Positions 1 to 10,469 are shown, counted from the first letter of the stretch. The stretch: DNA of 64,000 nt from Symbiodinium microadriaticum (GCA_001939145.1 LSRX01000425.1:188464-252463), one strand, 5' to 3'. Notes: generated by a model from the sequence alone, not told the origin. Numbers and translations are program-made.

Positions 1-139
1 CGGCAGCGCGCATCAGCCACTTTAGATGCTTTGAACAGACGGTGTCTGCTCCACAGCAGGCCGGCGCGGCTTGGGCTTGGGCCGCTTTTGCAGTCCATGT
101 TTTGGATCTCCTCCTGAGTTATGGCCAGGCTCTGAGCGA

Positions 140-2790
140 AACTCGAAATCCTGTGAAGGAATTTACTCTTCAGCAACTTCCACCGCGTCTGCCTGCGAGC
201 AAGACTGTATCCACGCCGCTGCTGACCGGGACATCGGTGATACAGCTTCTGCGGCGAAAGTTCCACGTCTTGGCGCAGGTCTCACACGCCCACAGCTCCA
301 TGATTTTGGGCGCCGCATCATGGGGGTGAACGAAAGGTTGGATCTTATGGGCCTCCGGCGATGTCTCACTCATTTCAGCCGAAAGCTGCTTCACCACCTT
401 TCTTTTGCTCAAATTGCTAGTTCCTCCAGGGATCACCTTGCTTATGGGTTTGCTGGGCGAGGCGAGCCCTATTCTGCTTGAGGGTTTTCTTCGGTTCTTA
501 GCAGGCTTGCAAATGTCGTAAGGCTACCAGTGCCTTGGAAGAGCGTGGCCCTTGCGGATTCCTTGCTGGCACTCTGAACATCTCCATTCGCACAAGGCTG
601 GTGGGAGTGGCTCGACAATAGCATCACATCTTCCAGGGCGAGAGAATCTTTCCTTGGGAATGTTGGGACGTCTGTTGTGTCTGTATATACACAACACGTC
701 GTCGACCCAAAACCGAAGAATCTGGTGCTTGGATAAGTTGTTTGCCAACATCACAGGGCGCTTCTCCAGGTGGAGCAACACGTCGAGGCTTCTGCGTCGT
801 CCAAGATCTGCAGACAGGGCCGTCAACGGTGTCGCGCTGCCCGCTGTGCTGCGGTTTCGGTGATCTGGATCGAGCGCACGGGCTCATGGTCGGCTCCCGG
901 AAACGGCGGTCGGCTGATGCCGTTGCCCTGGGCACGAGGAGGCCGGTGACCGAAGCGCTCGCCCTGCTCGCACCATCACCTTCCGCGGCAAAGTCCGAAA
1001 AGCAAGCTGAGCGAGGTTTGCCAGTTGAGGCCCGAGCGGAGGAAGCGGCAAAGGCCGAGAGAGGGATTGAGAGACTGCGAGGCGCCCCTCTCTTACATTT
1101 CGGGCGCTGTGAGCCGCCAGGGTGAGCCGCAGATCGCTATCTAAGAGCTTTGCACATCTTTAGTGAGGAACTCGTAATGCTCAATGCGTTCGTCCAAGTA
1201 CAGAGTGACAGCATGATCATCGTACTCTTCGCCTGTACTGCCCAAACTTCACCGGTACTGGTGAGTACTCGGATGTTGCGTCTCAACGCGCGGCTCAAAG
1301 CAAAGCATTCCAAGTATCCACACCAAGTGCCTGCTTTCTTTATGCCAGCCAGGTACTCCTCGAAATCTCCGAGCCAGCTTTGCGTCGCTCCATGTGGGAA
1401 GACATGACGGCTCGTAGCTGCTTTGCGTGTCGGGGCTTCTTCTCCAACACCGTGAGGGATTGGGCCACGGACAGCAGGAGACAGTCTCCTCGTCCTTCGT
1501 TCGCCACTCGTGTGCCTTTGGCCGGGAACCAGGGCGCCAGCGGAGCAGGCGCCAACTCAGGAGTAGCACTAATCACCCTTTTGGCACTTGGGATCAATAG
1601 CTTCATCCATGTCCTCATCAAAACTTTGGTCATCAAGTTTGCGAGGGAGTCTCTCCTCTTTCGGGCAGTGAGCCGTAAACTTGACAGTCCTCTCTTGATG
1701 AAGTTTGACGCTTTTTGGAGATGTTCTGCGGCGAGCCTCTTTTGTGATGATCATCTCCACATCCTCGTAGCGGGGCTGAAGGATTTCCATGCTGTCACCA
1801 CGCTTTGCGCGCAAAATCCACGCAGCGTGAGTCTTACGCTACTGCCTCTGTTCAAGTTGGCCATCCTCGAATCCACGCTCTTGGAGGATGATGTCGTCGT
1901 AGGAAACATGAATGGGTACCTTGTCTGCACACCATAATAAGCAAGGTCTCAAGTAGGCGTGCATCATCAGGCTGTACTCTTATTCCAAGTTGGCGAACAC
2001 CGCTGATGACTCCATCCTTGGCCATTCGTCTCACCCGTGTCGCGTAGGAGTCCCATCTGTCGCCCTGTTCTTGTAGATCAGGCGGTGGGGGCGCTAGCGA
2101 CTCGACAAACCAGCGCTGCAATTTGCACGGATGTTTGGCACCGCTGGCCCTCAGAAGCGAAAGCACGGCATCGCGAGATGCGATCCTCATCAGTCCCTTG
2201 ATTGTCTTGTTGTCCCCAATGGCAAATGGCAAAGTCCTACGTGTCCCCCATGCCGCAATAGCAAAGGGTGCAGTGGCTTGGGCCCATTGCCTCGTGTCAT
2301 TTTCTTCCGCTCCCTTTGGCATGAGCACCGTGGCCATCGGCTTGCGTTCACCTTCACAGATGGCGACGGCTTCCTTGAACTCGTCAGACGAGGACGTGAA
2401 GACCACAAAAGCACGTTCATCTTGATTCAATTCTTCCATAGCCTTTGCCAGCTCATGCGGGCCCTCAACTTCCTCAACGAAGTGGATTTGAGTCGCCCAT
2501 TCGGATGACCAATCCAATTGTGTCTCGCTTTCCAAGTGATTTGGCGCCACCTCTGCTGTTGCGCCTGCTCGTCTGCTTTGTGAGCTTGGTTTCCAGCGCC
2601 TTGAGTGCTTGTAGCGGGTTCGCTGGCCTGCGCTGGATCAATTGTTCAAGCGCTGCCCATAGCTGAGACTCTTCATTATTCAATGTTTGCGCTTCATTCT
2701 CGTAGGATTGAAGAAAGGCCGCCAAACCTTCCACGAGGCTCGGCTTTGCCCCTCCTTTGGGCAAAATCTGGCATCGTTGTCTGTTGCATT
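140..2790 (-). pseudogene. Relic of a LINE ORF1 with OTU-type cysteine protease domain
   Basis: Read on the minus strand, this stretch follows the same order as the intact ORF1 at 22538-27304 but is split by frameshifts (about 2540, 1600 and 1225). First comes an ORF1-like helical segment (about 2790-2480), then an RNA-binding-like domain (1852-2550). Next is an OTU domain whose cysteine motif reads GRGDCLLLSVAQSL (about 1510) and whose histidine motif reads IEHYEFL (about 1165), ending at a stop near 1140. Two Cys-rich zinc-finger-like pieces follow: CEWRCSEC with a downstream GHALPRH (524-826) and CETCAKTW (170-436). OTU proteins are deubiquitinase-type cysteine proteases. I infer a dead copy of an OTU-bearing non-LTR element. 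No endonuclease or RT follows, so the element continues beyond the window edge or is truncated. Confidence 0.7.
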
Positions 2791-3290
2791 CAATCATGGC
2801 CGGGACCCGCGGTCCCACATGCCGTCCTGTCGCGCCGCGTGTCTCGCACGCGCCCTGCAGTCCGACATGCGATGCCGACACTCCGCTCCGCAGCCTGGCT
2901 CATCTTGGTCGCTCACAACTGTTGCATAGAGAACCGCATCATTGCCATCGGTGGCCGGGATCTGCGGCCCCGCATGCCGTCCAGCCACGCCACGTGCTTC
3001 GCACGGGCCCCGCAGTCCGACATGCGGCCCCGACACTCCACAGCGTGGGTCATCTTTGATCAGTCACCGTTGTTGCATCGCCAGCCGCCTCCTTGCCATC
3101 CAAAGCCGGGACCCCCACATGCCGTCCTGTCACGCCACGTGTCTCGCCCGGGCGCCGCAGTTTGACATGTGGCCCCGACACTCAACAGCCTGGGTTATTA
3201 TTCTGATCGCACACAATCGCTGCATCGAGAACCGCACCATCATTCATGGTTCTGGTATTGCTTGCACACCTAGGCCCTCCTTGCATGCCA
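2780..3290. repeat. Tandem repeat, about 150-bp unit, 3 copies
   Basis: Units start near 2818, 2973 and 3118, each opening with CATGCCGTCC. Each then runs through a Cys/Arg-rich block, a CCGACACTC block and a GTTGCATAGAGAACCGC-like block. A decaying fourth unit begins near 3283. Copies differ at many positions, so the array is old. All plus frames stay open through most of it, as expected for a GC-rich repeat. I see no convincing protein. Confidence 0.75.
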
Positions 3291-3469
3291 CGCACCTTAC
3301 TCCGGACGAAAGCCTTCCCCGCGCTCCGCCAGTCGAGCGTGAGCATCTCTTCTTCCCAACAGCTTTGTCATGTCCCCTGCATGTCTGCTGCTGTTCGCGA
3401 ATTTTCTTCGTCGAAAGTGTATTCGCACCCTAATTAAATATACCCCGTCATCAAGAAAAGAACGAGGAT

Positions 3470-3688
3470 GTTTGAACAGGTTTCTTCGGCGACGACGCCT
3501 ACGTCGCTTCGCTTGTATGTGACGATTGCGGACCCGTGGACCTCCACATAGATTTCGAGCGCTTTGAAGTCTACTCAGCCTGTATTAAGCAGGCAAAGCG
3601 GAGAGCTTGTGCGTGGTGCCACATGAATTTCTTTCGCAATCCCTGTAGGAAACCGCTACAGGAAAGCATGTCCCCTGACACTTCATGA
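3470..3688 (+). CDS. Possible small Cys-rich exon, unknown function
   Basis: A plus-strand frame opens directly after a TGA/AACAG (a possible splice acceptor) and runs about 68 codons to a TGA at 3686-3688. It reads like a protein, with charged and aromatic residues mixed. It contains two C-x2-C pairs (CDDCG about 3525; CAWCH about 3607) roughly 27 residues apart, plus two further cysteines, as in a small zinc-binding fold. There is no in-frame ATG before the first pair, so if real it is an internal or terminal exon. It is not recognised and is one of very few credible plus-strand frames. It could equally be chance. Confidence 0.25.
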
Positions 3689-3689
3689 C

Positions 3690-4311
3690 CGCAACAGTCC
3701 TCAGCCTCATCAGCCCAGATCCTGCCACCCCTGGCTATCAAGAGTCTAGCACCAGACTAGAAGAATCGGCACCAGTTGGCAATCCAACTGGCCCAGGTGC
3801 ACACGAGGAGGTTCCTCCAAGCACCCGGAAAGGTACCCTGAACCCTGGTAGCCAGATTCGGAGGATCGCCGCCGCAGTCACCATGTGGAACTTTCTGTGC
3901 TGCACTTTGCCCAACGCAGCGCCAGGCACAGGCAGAGTAGTGTCCTCAGCGTCAAACTCAGGAGACAACTCGTTACCTCGCAAAGCAAAGTGAGAGAGAA
4001 ACAGCCGCACCATCAGCATCAGCCCACTCGCCCGCTACGACCCAGAGCTCAGCTGCGACCTCAGTGCTCGTCCAGGCAAGAATCGAAACCCCAGCCGCCG
4101 AATCCAAAAGCTCACTTATGTCCTTGGCATTCTCCACTACAAGCAATAGGAGGCGTGGCCTGCCAGACATCGCGCTTGAGTTTCCAGGAATGCCGCCCGG
4201 CATCCTGGCCCGCCTGGAGATCATCATCATGATGTGCATCTCCTCGTCTCGTCGCAAATCGAGTCCTTGGTTGGCGCCGCACCCGTACTCTGCCACCAGT
4301 CCGAGCCAGTG
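3690..4311. other. Unassigned sequence left of the duplicated block
   Basis: Overlapping frames exist on both strands (for example minus 3738-4019 and 3973-4296), with compositions like degraded retroelement ORF1. None shows a motif I can name. The duplicated block starts abruptly at 4312, so this flank is unique to copy 1. Confidence 0.4.
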
Positions 4312-4395
4312 GTGACCGCGGCATCTTTGAGAACCTGACGGGAAGAGGAGGCATAGTAGGACACAGCTTGTCCGGCCCGTGCTTCAGCAGCAGCT

Positions 4396-5675
4396 TCAGC
4401 ATCCCATGAGTTCACGGTGAAGAGCAGGCGGAACCCCACCAATCATCGCACGGACTTTCATCTTCTTCAGGTGGCCAGTCGGTGTCATCCGGCCAATCGG
4501 CAAAGCTAGCACTGGTCCAGCCCTGCCACCCATTCCAACCACGCCTTCGGCCCCATTGGCCCTGTCCACCCCCTGATCGCCACTCGCATGTTCCTGCTGC
4601 AGTAGATCCCGGAGGAGCGGACCCAGAAGCGAACGAAGTTTCTTAGGGCCTAAGTCTTGCATAGCCTGCACGAGTGTTTGCTCCTTCATGCGAGCTGTTC
4701 TTCGGCTGCCTGCCTGAAAAGGGCACTCTGCGCGGTCGGCCGGCTCCAGCAGACATCCAGCAGAAGCGCCCTTTGGAAGCACTTTCTTCATCTGACGGAG
4801 ACAAAAGCATCCCAAGCAACACGACGACATTGGCGTCACTCAAAAGCTCGTCGGCAAAATTGGGCAAGCTAGGCCCAGCAGGGCCATTAGTGCCGGAGAT
4901 CTCGTCTCCCATGGCATCTTCATCGCCCTCGGGGTCTTCGTGATTTCTTGAGCATGATTTTTAGCCCATTCACGGATCTTTGTCTTTCTTCCAGGTTCTT
5001 GGGTCCTGTCCCGCATAACATTTCTAGGACGTGCAGCCGACCCACAGCCGCGCTTTCACAGAAGGGGTGCGAGGAAGATTCGACATCCCACCCTGCCCTG
5101 CACCCTCACAGCACCATAAGAACCAACATGACCTCGCACACCTTTGTCCTAAGGGAACAAGATCCTCTGCTGCAAAAGCCACGGCGCATAGCGTCGAGAG
5201 AGCCGACGTGCTATCCACAAGTACTTTCGGCCTGGACCATCCACATCGACGACCTCGCACGAGCCTAGCACTAAAAGCCACGCCATGTTTCACAGTTGCT
5301 CTCACCTCAGTTCGCCATCCCACACGGCGACTTCCTGGCCCCCAGGTGCCAAGTGTGAACATTTTTTCGGAGGCGGCGACGACGATGGTTGCAGAGGAGC
5401 CCACACGGCTTTTCCCCCTCTGATGCGCTCCCACAGAAGTTCCTTGCCCGCGCAGCGCACAGTGCCTTTTGAAGAAGCCTGCCTTCGTTCCCACAATGAA
5501 GGCCGCAATGGCAGCCACCAAGATGGCCACATCCCGCTGAGCATCACTCCTACAAAGGCGATCGCACAACAGAAGCAACAGGCCGAGTATCCCACATGGC
5601 CCGCCACACTCCCACAAGGATAACTTCGTTCTCAGAGGATCCCGCGACTGCCGGCGTGGAGGAGTCATCGTAGTC
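4396..5675 (-). pseudogene. Retroelement ORF1-like remnant (copy 1)
   Basis: The minus strand carries several overlapping frames rather than one ORF. A hydrophobic stretch (about 5500-5610, Leu/Ala/Val-rich, one or two possible membrane segments) is fused in frame to the NRT2 fragment upstream. A helical segment of the LGPLLRDLLQQEH type lies near 4620-4690. A Gly/Trp/Asp/Glu-rich tail follows near 4430-4560 in another frame. The order resembles the N-terminal part of the LINE ORF1 family in this window, but no EN, RT or OTU motif is present. Assignment to a retroelement is inference. Confidence 0.4.
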
Positions 5676-5853
5676 GCGCGCATGTGCGGGTTCTGCTGCA
5701 CAGTGCCGCAAACCCTCAATAGCGGCAGCTTCGTGGCCTTCTTGCTGGAATCCACTGCCAGCTTGTACCCCATGGTCCTACAAAGCGAGATGACACTCTC
5801 TATCCGGGAGGCTATTGCTCGAGCACCCAAAACCTTGAGCCAAAATGGCTACG
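5676..5853 (-). pseudogene. NRT2: SL-tagged 5' fragment of the nitrate transporter
   Basis: The minus strand reads spliced-leader relic (5834-5853), then 5' UTR, then ATG and about 40 codons matching the start of the intact NRT2 gene (GYKLAVDSSKKATKLPLLR versus EYKLAVDSSKKATELPLLR), ending at NPHMRA. Beyond that point the sequence switches to the retroelement-like ORF, so exon 1 is cut 13 codons before its normal end. The frame continues open into the foreign sequence, giving a chimeric 268-codon ORF (5024-5830). The genomic SL means this piece came from a trans-spliced mRNA that was reverse transcribed. Confidence 0.8.
5834..5853 (-). other. Relic dinoflagellate spliced leader, 20 of 22 bases
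   Basis: The minus strand reads CGTAGCCATTTTGGCTCAAG, an uninterrupted match to the last 20 bases of the known 22-base dinoflagellate SL. It sits immediately before the 5' UTR of the NRT2 fragment. The two 5'-most SL bases are not conserved. Confidence 0.9.
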
Positions 5854-5914
5854 TTTGTACCTCCACCAAGAAATGCCGGAAGTCCCCCGCCACCACTAGG
5901 AGGTCAAACAGCAT

Positions 5915-6260
5915 TCTGACAGTCGCGATTCCTGACAAAAGAGACGACAACGACCTCAACACAGTAACCACAAGTCAAACAACAGAATAAGCAAACATTT
6001 TTTAAAACACGGCACCGAGCCCTAGGCCGAATCCGCACAGAAGCTCTGAAGGATATCTTTTCAGACTGTTGGCGCTGGTATTCAACTCCTCTTGCGATCA
6101 TTACAGTACTTGTTACTGCCACGCTGGCTGTGGTTTCTACGAGAACTACTATCGCATTCCTGGGAATTTTGTAGTTGAAACTTTGTCTCGCCGTTCTAGT
6201 CATATGCTGCCACAGGAGCTTCGTGAAGAACGAAGCTAGTTGAGACTGAGAGCTTTAGGC
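5915..6260. repeat. Dispersed repeat family, partial copy
   Basis: Shared core: CACAATTCCTGACAAAAGAGACGAC, a run ending AAACATTTT, then CACGGCACCGAGCCCTAGGCCGAA and GATATCTTTTCAGACTGTTGG. Homologues lie at 10470-10790, 17020-17545, 28915-29260 and 35250-35570. This copy has the right-hand part only. No coding capacity was recognised. Confidence 0.75.
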
Positions 6261-6378
6261 CTCTGTGTCCTCGGGGGGTTAGGATCTACGGGGGGTCTAC
6301 GATGTGTTGATATGTTCAGGGTCTTTTTTGCGATATGTCTTTTAGTGCTTCGGGTTTAGGGCTTAAGGAACCAAGGTC

Positions 6379-6428
6379 CTTGAGCGGCACCACGGTTGTA
6401 GGAAGGATGGAGCTTCGCGTCTGGCGTC
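6379..6428 (-). pseudogene. Orphan RuBisCO leader exon L2
   Basis: A 50-base segment bounded by CACAG on the left and AAG|GACC on the right encodes [16 protein letters not shown] in the same phase as leader exon L2 of the RuBisCO genes (54538-54587, 63713-63762). No RuBisCO body follows. The next recognisable sequence downstream on this strand is the dispersed repeat and the broken NRT2 fragment. It lies downstream of NRT2, whereas its partner L1 lies upstream of NRT2. Confidence 0.7.
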
Positions 6429-6831
6429 CTGTGCACGTCCCAGCGCCCAAAACCCTCCAAAAAGATGACGACGCCAAAAAATGGTGCGAGCCCACGGATC
6501 TCACTACTCACTACATCACTATGCACCCCAGCTGCTATCACTCCCATCACTGTAGCCACCACCATCGTTCACTTATTTTTTTCTTCGATGTCTGTTGCTG
6601 GCAGCACCAAGTCATGTGCTTGGCACTCTATGCAGAACGCAGAAATCGCAGGCCCGGCGCACAGCTGTTGCCAAGCAGCGGGACTGTCTGAACTCGTCGG
6701 TGCGTTGCACTACATGCTAAGACACCGACGGAGCACATAAAACTGGCTCGAGCCATCGAATTAGCATCAGGCTGGTCTGTTCAGCCAATAAAACGTCAGA
6801 CTGCCTCCTCCTTTCTGAACGAGGCTAGAGT

Positions 6832-8569
6832 TCACATGCAGTTGTTACTGGTGGCCTCAGACTCCGTGTGAGACTGGTACTCGCTGCTTTGGGTCTTGCC
6901 CTTCTCGCTCTGTGCCGGTCCGTGGAACATCCCACCCAGCTCGGACCAGTAGTAGCAGGGGCTCAGCAGCGCCCAAAACATCACATAGCCTGCGTGGACC
7001 TGGAAAGGCAGCAGGGCATCCTGGATAGGCTTGTAAAAGCAGAAGCCTGCAATCACTGCCCCGAGGTTTCCACCGGCACCCACAAGCGCGGACACCACTG
7101 CGAGCTGCTTCCGGTTCATAAAGGGCACGATGCCGTAGGAGGTGCCCTCAGCCATCTGCACAAAGAGCGAGAAGCAGACCAAGACTGCCAAGGCCACATA
7201 CCAAGGCTGCGAGTTGTCCACGTTTCCGAAGCTGAAGAGGAAGATAGCTTCGAAAAAGAGTGCCAGGAACTGAGCCCAAATCCGGCCGCGGAAGCCGAAG
7301 TACTTGTAGCAAACATCGCTGCTAATGCCTCCAAGGGATCTTGCAAAAAGGTTCATCAAGCCGAAGGCACCCGCCAGGGCGCTGGCATCACCTGCATCCA
7401 TCTGGAAGTATGTCCGAAAATGCGTAGCCAACTGATTGTTCATTGCAAGTTCTGTGCCGAAACACGCGGAGTACTGGAATATCATGACCACGACGCGAAC
7501 GTCGCGCAGCACCTCGACATAGTCCCACATCGAAGGCTTCTGCGTCTTTCCGGTCACTGCCGGATCGTAGTTGCGTGCCGTAGGCATATCCCAGCACATG
7601 AGCTTCATGCAAATGGCACAAACCACGAACATGACCGCCGGCACCACCATGGAGACGCGCCAAGCGACATTTGGCTCCATCCCGGACGCCACCATAGGGT
7701 TGAAAAGTACCGACATCATAAAAATCTGGGTCACGCCGCCTCCCAAGTTGCCCCAACCGGCCGCAGTGGCGTTGGCCGTGCCGACAACGTTGGGGGCAAA
7801 CATCAGTGAACACCAGAACTGATTGGTCACGAACGTGGCGCCAGCACAGCCTATGAAGAAGCGGATCAAAGTGTAGTTCCATGGAGCCGTAATCGCGGCA
7901 GCCATTGCCACCCAAAAGGCACCAAAGGACATTAAGCCACACTGAACGTTCACTGGGCCGAAGCGCTCCAGGAGAGTTCCCAAGGCTACCCTCACGAAGA
8001 TCGTCGAAGCAACCGAGGCCACGCCCGCATTCGCTATTACCGACTTACATTGCGTGCCTGGGGTGCACACGCACTTGGCGAGCACCTGGGGCCTGTACTT
8101 CTCCTTCTCCTCAGCGGTGCCGGAGCCGCTCAGCTCTGGGGGGACGTCGTTGCAGTCGATCAGCTCGCCGTCCTCCTTGAGGACCCCATACTGGCAGTAG
8201 CTCAGCCCACTCTTCAGGTTCTTGAACTTCAGGTAGGCTGGTCGCGTTGGGAAGTCCGTGGGAGGGAAGAGCTGGTTCTCGCACGTCTCCATGCTGGTCG
8301 CAACTTCGAGGCCCAAGGGCGCCAAGGCAAACCAGCCTTGGCTGCTTACACTATGTGTTGATATGATGTCGAAACGAGCTAAACTCAAGAGTGTCAAGAT
8401 TACAGTCGTAGTAAGTTCTTACGAAGCAGCCCAGGAAGGCAAGGAAGAAAGATATTGTACTGGCCCAGAACGCGCGCATGTGCGGGTTCTGCTGCACAGT
8501 GCCGCAAACCCTCAATAGCGGCAGCTCCGTGGCCTTCTTGCTGGAATCCACTGCCAGCTTGTACTCCAT
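6832..8569 (-). CDS. NRT2: Nitrate/nitrite transporter, NRT2/NNP family (copy 1)
   Basis: Proton-coupled nitrate uptake carrier of the major facilitator superfamily, expected in the plasma membrane. There are two exons: 8569-8431 and 8336-6832. The 94-bp intron has a GC donor (CTGG|GCTGC) and an AAG acceptor. Splicing restores FLAFLGWFALAPL across the first membrane helix and gives about 547 residues, normal for the family. The nitrate signatures are clear: AAGWGNLGGGVTQ in the middle and GAGGNLGAVIAG near the C-terminus, plus GCAGATFVTNQFW. About ten hydrophobic helices are visible. A long Cys-rich loop follows helix 1. ATG at 8569 begins MEYKLAVDSSKK; the frame is open further upstream, so a longer N-terminus cannot be excluded. 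A decayed SL-like sequence lies 60 bases upstream (8629-8649). Confidence 0.93.
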
Positions 8570-8628
8570 GGCTCTATGAAGCGGGATGACACTCTCTTTC
8601 TTGGAGGCTATAGCTCGAGCACCAATAA

Positions 8629-8649
8629 CTTGCGCCAGAAAATGCGAGG
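8629..8649 (-). other. Decayed spliced-leader-like sequence upstream of NRT2
   Basis: The minus strand reads CCTCGCATTTTCTGGCGCAAG just before the UTR segment shared with the SL-tagged fragment at 5676-5853. Aligned on that UTR, it falls exactly where the intact SL relic sits in the fragment. It resembles the SL with a few substitutions and small indels. The CAAG end could also act as a trans-splice acceptor. Equivalent sites are at 31629-31649 and 48226-48246. Confidence 0.5.
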
Positions 8650-8774
8650 GTTTACGGCAGGCCGGCAGGCAAGTCGCAAAGTTTCCTTGGCAGGTTGACC
8701 TAGCCTACATCTGCGCAATATCTGCACGCAAACTTAAGCGAGGCCGCAGGGACAGATGCAGTGGAGATATGGGC

Positions 8775-8829
8775 CTGGTCGACTGGCAGCGACGGCTGCT
8801 GCAGCCACGGCTCCACCGGCAGCGAGAGC
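8775..8829 (-). pseudogene. Orphan RuBisCO leader exon L1
   Basis: This 55-base Ala-rich exon, bounded by GAG|GCTCTC and CCAG|GC, encodes [18 protein letters not shown] in the phase used by L1 of the RuBisCO genes. It is upstream of NRT2 on the same strand. Exons E0, S and T, present in copy 2 of the block, are missing here because of the deletion at 9706. Confidence 0.7.
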
Positions 8830-8879
8830 CTCAGCCACTTGCGCCATCTTGAGCCCCTCCCTCGGAGATTCAAGGGCAT

Positions 8880-10160
8880 AAAGTTTGGCATAAAGGGCTT
8901 TGAGTTAAGATCAGGCTCCAGAACTAGACGGCTGCACAACCTGGGGCCTGGCTCGCTATCTTTCTCACTGCATGTTGGTGGTGGCGATGGTTTAGATATG
9001 TTTAGATCATGCAATGGCAAGCATAAACGTGTGCTTCGTGCGGTAGTCATGAGTGCTTGACATTTGGACCTGTTCGCAAGAAGCACGTTGATGCAGCATG
9101 GAGAATCTTACTCCTACATGATACATGAGGACGATGATAGCTACGTGCTGTGAGACTTTTGAGGTTGGGAACGTTGTGAGCCCCACACCCAGTATCGTGA
9201 AGGTTCGCTGCACACCTGATGCGAGAGTGAACTCAACTTACCAAGATCGGCAAAAACAACAAGTTTCCCACCAAGAACTGTCTATGCCTAAATGCTTTTG
9301 AAACATCCGCAAGAACAACATGATCTTGGTTCCAAGGCACAGAGAAGGACGAAGTCGCGGCAGACCTAGCCTCGCATAAGCTCCAATGATGGTGATGAAG
9401 AAAACTGCACTGCACCGGCCGCGTGATGGCACAAATACGCCTCATTTTCGTCGTCACAAGTTGTGTCGAGACTAGTTTTGATCATCATTATCATCACCGG
9501 CAACGTCAGCATCGCTCTTGTCACGTATCACCTTGGACGCTGTCCTGCAACACGTCAGGAACTATCAGTATATCCTGGTGGACAGCGCCATCGATAGTCA
9601 GTGAAATCTACGCCGGGCCTAATGCTGCAAGCAGAAGCTGGTAGGAGTAACGGAACTGCTTCACAGACGCTACTACCATCATCACTTATACTTATGTTTC
9701 TGTCTCTCGCTGAGCCATCCCAGGAACGCGTTGCGGGACACGGAGAAGGGGAGAACTATGTATCGACCCAGTGCAGCAGGCTGTGGGATGCAAGTGCCTT
9801 CCAGGCGTTGCGAACGGGGTATCTGCAAGAAGAATAGCTCCACTCTCAATTCACCTCGCTTGATTCGATTGCCGCTAACTTTCCAGGTGCTCTTCGAGCC
9901 CTGTCGCGGGAGTATTCAACTGTTCCCAATTAAGATGTCAAACCTCCAATCAGCTAGTCTTGCGCCACATGTCCTGCACGTTGACGGCTTCGGCTTTCCC
10001 TTCGGCTTCGGCATGTCTCCCTGTGCAATTCGTCAACACAGTGCTACGGCAGACGAACTGATAAGTTCGCAAGCGAAAGCTTTGCACTGCAACGGAATCA
10101 GCTGCGCGACTTCTACATCGCAATGTTTGTATGTTCGTGTGTCCGCACTAATCCAAGCCG
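8880..10160. other. Spacer derived from RuBisCO/NRT2 intergenic DNA, with two deletions
   Basis: Homologous to 31880-34940 of copy 2 but shortened. At 9706 the sequence jumps over what is 32706-34081 in copy 2. At 9988 it jumps over 34377-34766. The 9710-9960 part matches the flank downstream of the RuBisCO genes (56230-56500). No gene is intact. The second deletion removed what remained of a RuBisCO exon. Confidence 0.6.
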
Positions 10161-10166
10161 AGGCGC

Positions 10167-10246
10167 TTGATCAGCGTGGCCTCGTCCAGAGGCAGGTCCG
10201 CACACCGGCTCGACTGGTCCAACGCTCGGCGCGTCACGCGGCTGTC
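10167..10246 (-). pseudogene. rbcL: Isolated RuBisCO exon M1
   Basis: An 80-base exon bounded by CCAG and a GC donor encodes [20 protein letters not shown] and continues to LI, two changes from the functional exon (Tyr to Cys, Ser to Pro). No other RuBisCO exon remains in this copy. Confidence 0.8.
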
Positions 10247-10469
10247 CTGGTCGCAGTCAGGGGCGTGCAGAGCCGAAGACATCCCGAAAACTTCCAGAAA
10301 ATCGCTGCTCTACCGCTGGATTCTAGACATGACTCCGGACATCTGAACAGTCAATTGGGCAGCCAGAAAACCAAACACTGCGTGAAAACTCCACTGAGGC
10401 CCGGCCCAAATCCCCCTGGCCTAGTTCCCCCCTACAAAGAGGAGAGGTTGAATGATGTCCAGACGTCCA

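Noticed and set aside
6868..7809. Long plus-strand ORFs of 288-313 codons opposite NRT2 and RuBisCO (also 29868-30809, 46465-47406, 50611-51477, 52485-53351, 57106-57966, 61733-62593)
   Set aside because: They mirror highly conserved coding exons, are His/Gly-rich without motifs, and run across the NRT2 or RuBisCO exon borders; they are antisense shadows.
8835..8860. ATGGCGCAAGTGGCTGAG after GGCTCAAG as the leader start codon behind an SL end
   Set aside because: The ATG is not conserved in the RuBisCO copies, which diverge exactly at GAG|GCTCTC, so L1 is better read as an internal exon; 8 matching bases are not evidence for an SL.
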